Below, piece after piece: positions 6,081-9,635 of a stretch of DNA of 9,635 bases. Below the pieces are notes generated by a model. That model saw only the letters and a program-made list of their open reading frames with translations, did no database searches and had not been told where the DNA came from. Made by a program: the position numbers and the translations under genes. Origin of the DNA: Symbiobacteriaceae bacterium (GTDB lineage: Bacteria > Bacillota > JAAYKD01 > WRDA01); assembly GCA_009783675.1 (NCBI GenBank), contig WRDA01000036.1:1-9635 (forward strand). The letters run 5' to 3'. How positions within the stretch are numbered: position 1 is the stretch's first letter; every line of letters begins with the position of its first letter.

Positions 6081-8645
6081 TTACTTGTCTAGGCTAATGC
6101 TACTGATGAAAGAATAATCATTAAGATCATTTGCCTGTAAAGCTGCCTGGGAAAGAGTGTAGATATTCTTACCGATATAGATTCCGCGCTCAACCATGCG
6201 CCTGTAATCGATCCGTAAACCGTCATAAGGGTGCACAGTCCCTGTCTGCTGAGTGATTCGTCCGAGTTCATTTAAACTCTCTTCGCCTGCTGCGATGTAT
6301 ACCTGAAAGAGGATGAGACCATCGAAGTATGGAGTTCCGTAGTTTGGTGAACCGTAAGGAGTGAAGTATGCTCCGTCAGTAATGCGATATTCGCTGAGTG
6401 GGAAAGCGAGCAAGCCTGTTTGCGGGTTGAACATCAGGGCTTTGTGATTGTGTAATAATGAAGATTCGGTACCCCTGTCGCCAATGATCACCATAGCAGC
6501 TTCCCTGGGATTGGCGAGGTCAGTCACATCGAACAAGGATACTTTCATCCCAAGATAATAGGCATTTTCGTAGAGGATCATACCGCGGGAATCCTTTACC
6601 GGGATTGCTACAGCATCCTTCCCGAAGCCCAACAGATAGTTCTCTCCCACAGGATGCAGATAATCGCTGTATCCTGGTATTTTTAACTCTCCAAGGATAG
6701 CTGGCTTATATGGGTCCTTCAAATCGATGACGAAGAGGGGATCTACTGTCCGGAAGGTAACCATGAAAGCACGATCACCCATGAAACGCGCGGAGTAGAT
6801 TATCTCACCCGGAGCGACATTTTCCAGACGGCCAACTATCTCCAGATCACTGTCCAAGACGTACATCTGGTTTAGTGATTCACTACCTCTGGACCACCAC
6901 ATGGCGTGTCGCGTTGTGGCCAAACGCAGATAACCCTGATGCTCATCCATGGAGAACTGATTCAACAGGGTGCCTGGCACAACACCAGAGGTTACATACT
7001 CGATTGTTCCTCCCTGCAGAGAGAATCTGAATACTCTCGTACCTCGCTCATAATAGCTGTGTATATAATAGGAGTCCTCGGCGATTGTATCAGGCTGACT
7101 GAGAGGTAGTGATTGCTCGGTAGCTACATAAAGGTTTGAGGCAGAGACATAGATAGTCTCTCCGGCTCCGAGATAAGCCTGCACATCAGCAGGAGCACTC
7201 CCGGCGGCATCGAAAGCCGCAACCATCAGATAATTGGCATTCTGGAAGTCAGGAAAGCAACGAATCGAATCATAAGGAATTGCCTTGGGAGTCGGGTCGT
7301 TGAGGGAATCGCAATAGAATGGCTGTGCTGCACCTGCTTGATCGTCGTAATCGTTCTGGATACTCCACCAATCGATATATTTATTGGCTATCAGATAATA
7401 ACAGCTACCTATTCTCCTGGAGGAGAGATAACTGCCTTCGATCTCCACCGTGCGAACCAGTTCTGGTTGTTCTATATCCTTAAGATCATAGACCTCCATC
7501 CTGGTCATCGGGTTATAATAATAATAGTAATATGATGGAAGGCTCCTTCCCTTAATCATACTCTGCCGGAAGTCAGATGATGCATACTCCGAGATCACTA
7601 CCAAGCGGTCATCTTCGACAAAGAGTTCTCTCGGTGTTCCCTGATCCATGGGGATTCTGGCCAGGATCTGCATGTCGTCAGCCGGAGTTGCCGCAATGAT
7701 CAGGACCTCATTAGATCTGAGGGTGTAGATGAACTGTCCATCAGTCTTGATGATGTCGGCTTCATCGACGCCGGCAACCTGGGTGTTAGTCTCACTGTAC
7801 TCTTCTCGCAGGGGAGCGTCGCTTCCTGCTTCCGGCCTTTGTGCCAGGGCAAGATTGCTTGTGACTCCGTCCATGGCTCCGGGCATTACAGCGAGGTTGG
7901 CAGGTGGAGCTATAGAGGTGGTACTCTCTGTCCACATGGCATATAAAGAAAGTGCATCATATCCCCATGGGCTATTCTCCATCAACAGTCTCAGGTTGTT
8001 ATAACTTCCCAGGCGAGTAAGTGGTTTTAGCCTGAAACCGAGGAGGGAGATCAGATCCTCCCCTTCCTGCCCAAGCCTGCGTAGAGAGGTTGCATTCTGA
8101 ATAATAATCAGGCCATCATCATAATAGACCTCTTGGCCGATGGCAGATGCCAGGCTGCGCAATGGCAGATATACCCTACTACCAATCAGGAGAGGCGCCG
8201 CGTCCATATTCTGCATCACACCGTTGACTCTCATGGAGTGCTGTCCAACGACCATGGTTACTTCACGGCCGAGCCAGAGGAGGCCAATGGTTTGGCTGGC
8301 AGCATCCCAGGAGATCTCTGCCTTAAACGCCTGCGCTGTATAACGGAGAGGAGCATAAGCGCGGTTACTTCCGGCATCTACCCAGGGTACAACCCTATGA
8401 TCATCGGGATCAATCATCGAGATGATTCCTCCGCTTAAAGCCAGAGGCTCCCCTATACAGAAAGCGACTGCGTCTTCGAGTAGCTCGTTTTTGGCCAAAT
8501 CTTCCAGAGATGAACCCAGATAAAGATCCACCGCTGCTGATACGGGAGCAGGATTGATTCGGCCATGGCTGGCAGGAACGAGAAAAGCAAAAAGGAGTAG
8601 AAAAATACAGATTCTCTTAGTGAGAGAGTTACGCAGGATCTTCAT
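6081..8645 (-). CDS. Secreted Beta_propel-family protein with N-terminal copper-amine-oxidase-N-like stalk domain
   Basis: This encodes 854 residues from the ATG at 8645, which has AGGAGG (8653-8658) seven bases upstream; the frame is open for 24 more codons but without such a site. A basic N-terminus and hydrophobic stretch (about 11-26) form a Sec signal peptide with no lipobox. Residues about 85-183 hold two copper-amine-oxidase-N-like half repeats (YAPLRYTAQAFKAEISWD and YLPLRSLASAIGQEVYYDD), a module common on exported proteins of Clostridia. From about residue 285 the sequence T286NTQVAGVDEADIIKTDG is the hallmark of the Beta_propel family (secreted propellers distantly related to WD40). 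Propeller-blade-like strands with repeated 'V.DL.D...P' turns (MEVYDLKDIEQPELV, FVIDLKDPYKPAIL, SLFDVTDLANPREA) continue to the end. The function of the family is unknown; an extracellular or wall-associated role is inferred. Residues 372-377 are six consecutive tyrosines. Confidence 0.9.
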   Translation of the reverse strand: MKILRNSLTKRICIFLLLFAFLVPASHGRINPAPVSAAVDLYLGSSLEDLAKNELLEDAVAFCIGEPLALSGGIISMIDPDDHRVVPWVDAGSNRAYAPLRYTAQAFKAEISWDAASQTIGLLWLGREVTMVVGQHSMRVNGVMQNMDAAPLLIGSRVYLPLRSLASAIGQEVYYDDGLIIIQNATSLRRLGQEGEDLISLLGFRLKPLTRLGSYNNLRLLMENSPWGYDALSLYAMWTESTTSIAPPANLAVMPGAMDGVTSNLALAQRPEAGSDAPLREEYSETNTQVAGVDEADIIKTDGQFIYTLRSNEVLIIAATPADDMQILARIPMDQGTPRELFVEDDRLVVISEYASSDFRQSMIKGRSLPSYYYYYYNPMTRMEVYDLKDIEQPELVRTVEIEGSYLSSRRIGSCYYLIANKYIDWWSIQNDYDDQAGAAQPFYCDSLNDPTPKAIPYDSIRCFPDFQNANYLMVAAFDAAGSAPADVQAYLGAGETIYVSASNLYVATEQSLPLSQPDTIAEDSYYIHSYYERGTRVFRFSLQGGTIEYVTSGVVPGTLLNQFSMDEHQGYLRLATTRHAMWWSRGSESLNQMYVLDSDLEIVGRLENVAPGEIIYSARFMGDRAFMVTFRTVDPLFVIDLKDPYKPAILGELKIPGYSDYLHPVGENYLLGFGKDAVAIPVKDSRGMILYENAYYLGMKVSLFDVTDLANPREAAMVIIGDRGTESSLLHNHKALMFNPQTGLLAFPLSEYRITDGAYFTPYGSPNYGTPYFDGLILFQVYIAAGEESLNELGRITQQTGTVHPYDGLRIDYRRMVERGIYIGKNIYTLSQAALQANDLNDYSFISSISLDK
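7515..7532 (-). repeat. Six-tyrosine codon run (TAT/TAC microsatellite)
   Basis: Six consecutive Tyr codons (TAT, TAC, then four TAT in the reading direction) form a near-perfect triplet repeat within the Beta_propel gene, coding residues 372-377. Being a triplet repeat, length changes would keep frame. Confidence 0.85.
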
Positions 8646-8652
8646 GATCACG

Positions 8653-8658
8653 CCTCCT
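8653..8658 (-). promoter_or_regulatory. Ribosome binding site that sets the start of the Beta_propel gene
   Basis: The minus strand reads AGGAGG seven bases before the ATG at 8645, followed by MKILRNSLTK and a signal peptide. This excludes the in-frame ATG at 8717, which would place 24 extra residues ahead of the signal sequence. Confidence 0.85.
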
Positions 8659-8693
8659 ATGATATAATTCGCTAATACCATAGACGATTGGCT

Positions 8694-8714
8694 ACAGAGA
8701 AATGTTTCCTCTGT
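8694..8714 (-). other. Small hairpin in the presumed leader of the Beta_propel gene
   Basis: On the minus strand ACAGAGGAA and TTTCTCTGT pair over nine positions (one G-U) around a three-base loop, about 50 bases upstream of the start codon. It is not followed by a T-run, so it is not an intrinsic terminator. It may be a leader stem or chance. The promoter of this gene is not clear to me in the 173-bp gap (8646-8818). Confidence 0.35.
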
Positions 8715-8767
8715 CATTAGTTGATGGAGTTCGGTTCCTCCATATAAAGTATAACCTGCAACTATAA

Positions 8768-8803
8768 TACAGACCTGCTGCGATATTTCACAGCAGGTCT
8801 GTA
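8768..8803 (-). terminator. Probable intrinsic terminator of the stalk-domain gene
   Basis: A perfect 13-bp inverted repeat (8768-8780 with 8791-8803, core CAGACCTGCTG / CAGCAGGTCTG) encloses a ten-base AT-rich loop, starting 15 bases past the TAG stop of the gene at 8819. On the minus strand it is followed by TTATAGTT, a short and interrupted T-tract; on the plus strand the following bases are less T-rich. A terminator for the minus-strand gene is the best reading, though termination may be partial and allow read-through into the Beta_propel gene. Confidence 0.7.
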
Positions 8804-8818
8804 CTCATTAGATATTAT

Positions 8819-9635
8819 CTACCAACCGAAAGCTCCAGCGAGGAGCTCCGCATAGTCGATCATGTTCATGCCTGAGGGAACCTCGAAGACCCAGGTGGGA
8901 ATTTCCTGATCGAAAGCGAGGATGATCATGTCGAATGTCTCCCCTTCTGCGATCATGCGGATGCCAATGAGTTTACTGCTTTCCACAAAGTAGAATATCT
9001 GAGTGCCATCGGCGGTGCGGTACTCATCATATGGAGAGTTCTTCCCATTGAACTCTGTAGTCCCGCTGCCGATGAATACCAGTTCCTCTGTGTCCTGATA
9101 AGCGTCAGGTGCGGTCAGGCTTTCATCCAGAGCCATGACCATCACAAGATCCTCTTCCTCCATGATCACATACATGGTAATATCTTTAAATATCGTCCAG
9201 CCAGCTCTCATACCATCGACTTCAAGTAGAGATGCCATCTGACCGTTCTTATAATAGGTATCAGTTGTGAAAGATTCCCCCTCGACTTCCATATAAACCT
9301 TCATATGATAAGTCTCGCTCTCCATGATGGAGAAGATGCCAGCAGTCAGAGCTCCTACCTGCCCTTGTCCTCCGGAGGTCACTGGCTGTGTAGCTGTGAC
9401 AGTGGTCGATTGTTCAGGAGCAGGTTGTGTTGGCGGAGGTGTTGTCGATGAATCTGGTAAGTTTATAGTTACTTCGAGAGGAACTGTTGTCGTGATTGTG
9501 ATACCATTGGTCGTTCCCTCCCAGGCGATATCATAGCCAAGGTTTTCTGCAGCAAAGCGTAAAGGAACCTGGGTACGACCATTTATAGCCTGAGGAGCTA
9601 CATCCATCGTCTTTGCCTGGTCATCCACCATAATG
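8819..9635 (-). CDS. Secreted stalk-domain protein with Pro/Thr linker and unassigned C-terminal domain (5' truncated by window)
   Basis: The last 271 or so codons are visible; the frame stays open to the window edge (Ile before the first Met), and the stalk domain there is incomplete, so that Met is internal and the true start and signal peptide lie beyond 9635. Numbering from the visible Met, residues 1-48 are the end of a copper-amine-oxidase-N-like domain (INGRTQVPLRFAAENLG, then YDIAWEGTTNGITI). A Pro/Thr/Ser-rich linker follows (about 59-90). Residues about 95-270 form a beta-rich domain with alternating strands (YHMKVYMEVEGESFTTDTYY, MYVIMEEEDLVMVM) ending VFEVPSGMNMIDYAELL. This domain somewhat recalls LolA-like lipoprotein folds (an antiparallel sheet ending in a 'F.VP.G' strand), but I cannot name its family. 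It is rich in Glu, Asp and Met with few Cys, consistent with an exported acidic protein. It ends in TAG, ahead of a 13-bp hairpin. Confidence 0.78.
   Translation of the reverse strand, partial: IMVDDQAKTMDVAPQAINGRTQVPLRFAAENLGYDIAWEGTTNGITITTTVPLEVTINLPDSSTTPPPTQPAPEQSTTVTATQPVTSGGQGQVGALTAGIFSIMESETYHMKVYMEVEGESFTTDTYYKNGQMASLLEVDGMRAGWTIFKDITMYVIMEEEDLVMVMALDESLTAPDAYQDTEELVFIGSGTTEFNGKNSPYDEYRTADGTQIFYFVESSKLIGIRMIAEGETFDMIILAFDQEIPTWVFEVPSGMNMIDYAELLAGAFGW

Noticed and set aside
8133..8438. 101-residue plus-strand open frame antisense to the Beta_propel gene
   Set aside because: It is opposite the conserved stalk-domain codons, with no ribosome binding site or protein features of its own.
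8646..8717. Longer Beta_propel product from ATG 8717
   Set aside because: It adds 24 residues before the signal sequence and lacks the AGGAGG that precedes 8645.

Overview
The window reads as ordinary chromosome from a Gram-positive, anaerobic, low-to-mid GC bacterium, most likely a Clostridia-type member of the Bacillota. This rests on strong GGAGG-type ribosome binding sites, a coenzyme-B12-dependent (oxygen-independent) ribonucleotide reductase, secreted proteins with copper-amine-oxidase-N-like 'stalk' domains next to a Beta_propel-family protein, and the gene order nusB followed by a TsaD/Kae1-like gene. No mobile element, CRISPR array, tRNA or rRNA is visible. The assignment is inference from gene content, not from a marker-gene comparison.

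Left block (1-2416, minus strand): an operon read right to left, murE -> HIT protein -> nusB -> the first 16 codons of a TsaD/Kae1-like ATPase that leaves the window. Two junctions (murE/HIT and nusB/TsaD-like) are one-base TAATG stop/start overlaps, which suggests translational coupling. A candidate sigma-A promoter lies in the 165-bp divergent gap to nrdJ. The MurE carries DDPH where the diaminopimelate-specific enzymes have DNPR, so its amino-acid substrate is uncertain.

Middle block (2582-6060, plus strand): nrdJ, a class II adenosylcobalamin-dependent ribonucleotide reductase with its own good promoter, followed by an overlapping gene for a CapA/PgsA-like putative metallophosphatase lipoprotein. 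The CapA ribosome binding site and start lie inside the codons for the NrdJ C-terminal zinc ribbon.

Right block (6081-9635, minus strand): two secreted proteins. The first carries a stalk domain and a Beta_propel domain (complete). The second carries a stalk domain, a Pro/Thr-rich linker and an unassigned C-terminal domain, and is cut by the right window edge. A 13-bp hairpin lies between them and is probably the terminator of the second. The plus-strand block and this block converge with only 20 bp between stop codons and no visible terminator.

I did not find a convincing undescribed system. The most useful leads are the MurE specificity motif, the nrdJ-capA overlap and the pair of adjacent stalk-domain secreted proteins.
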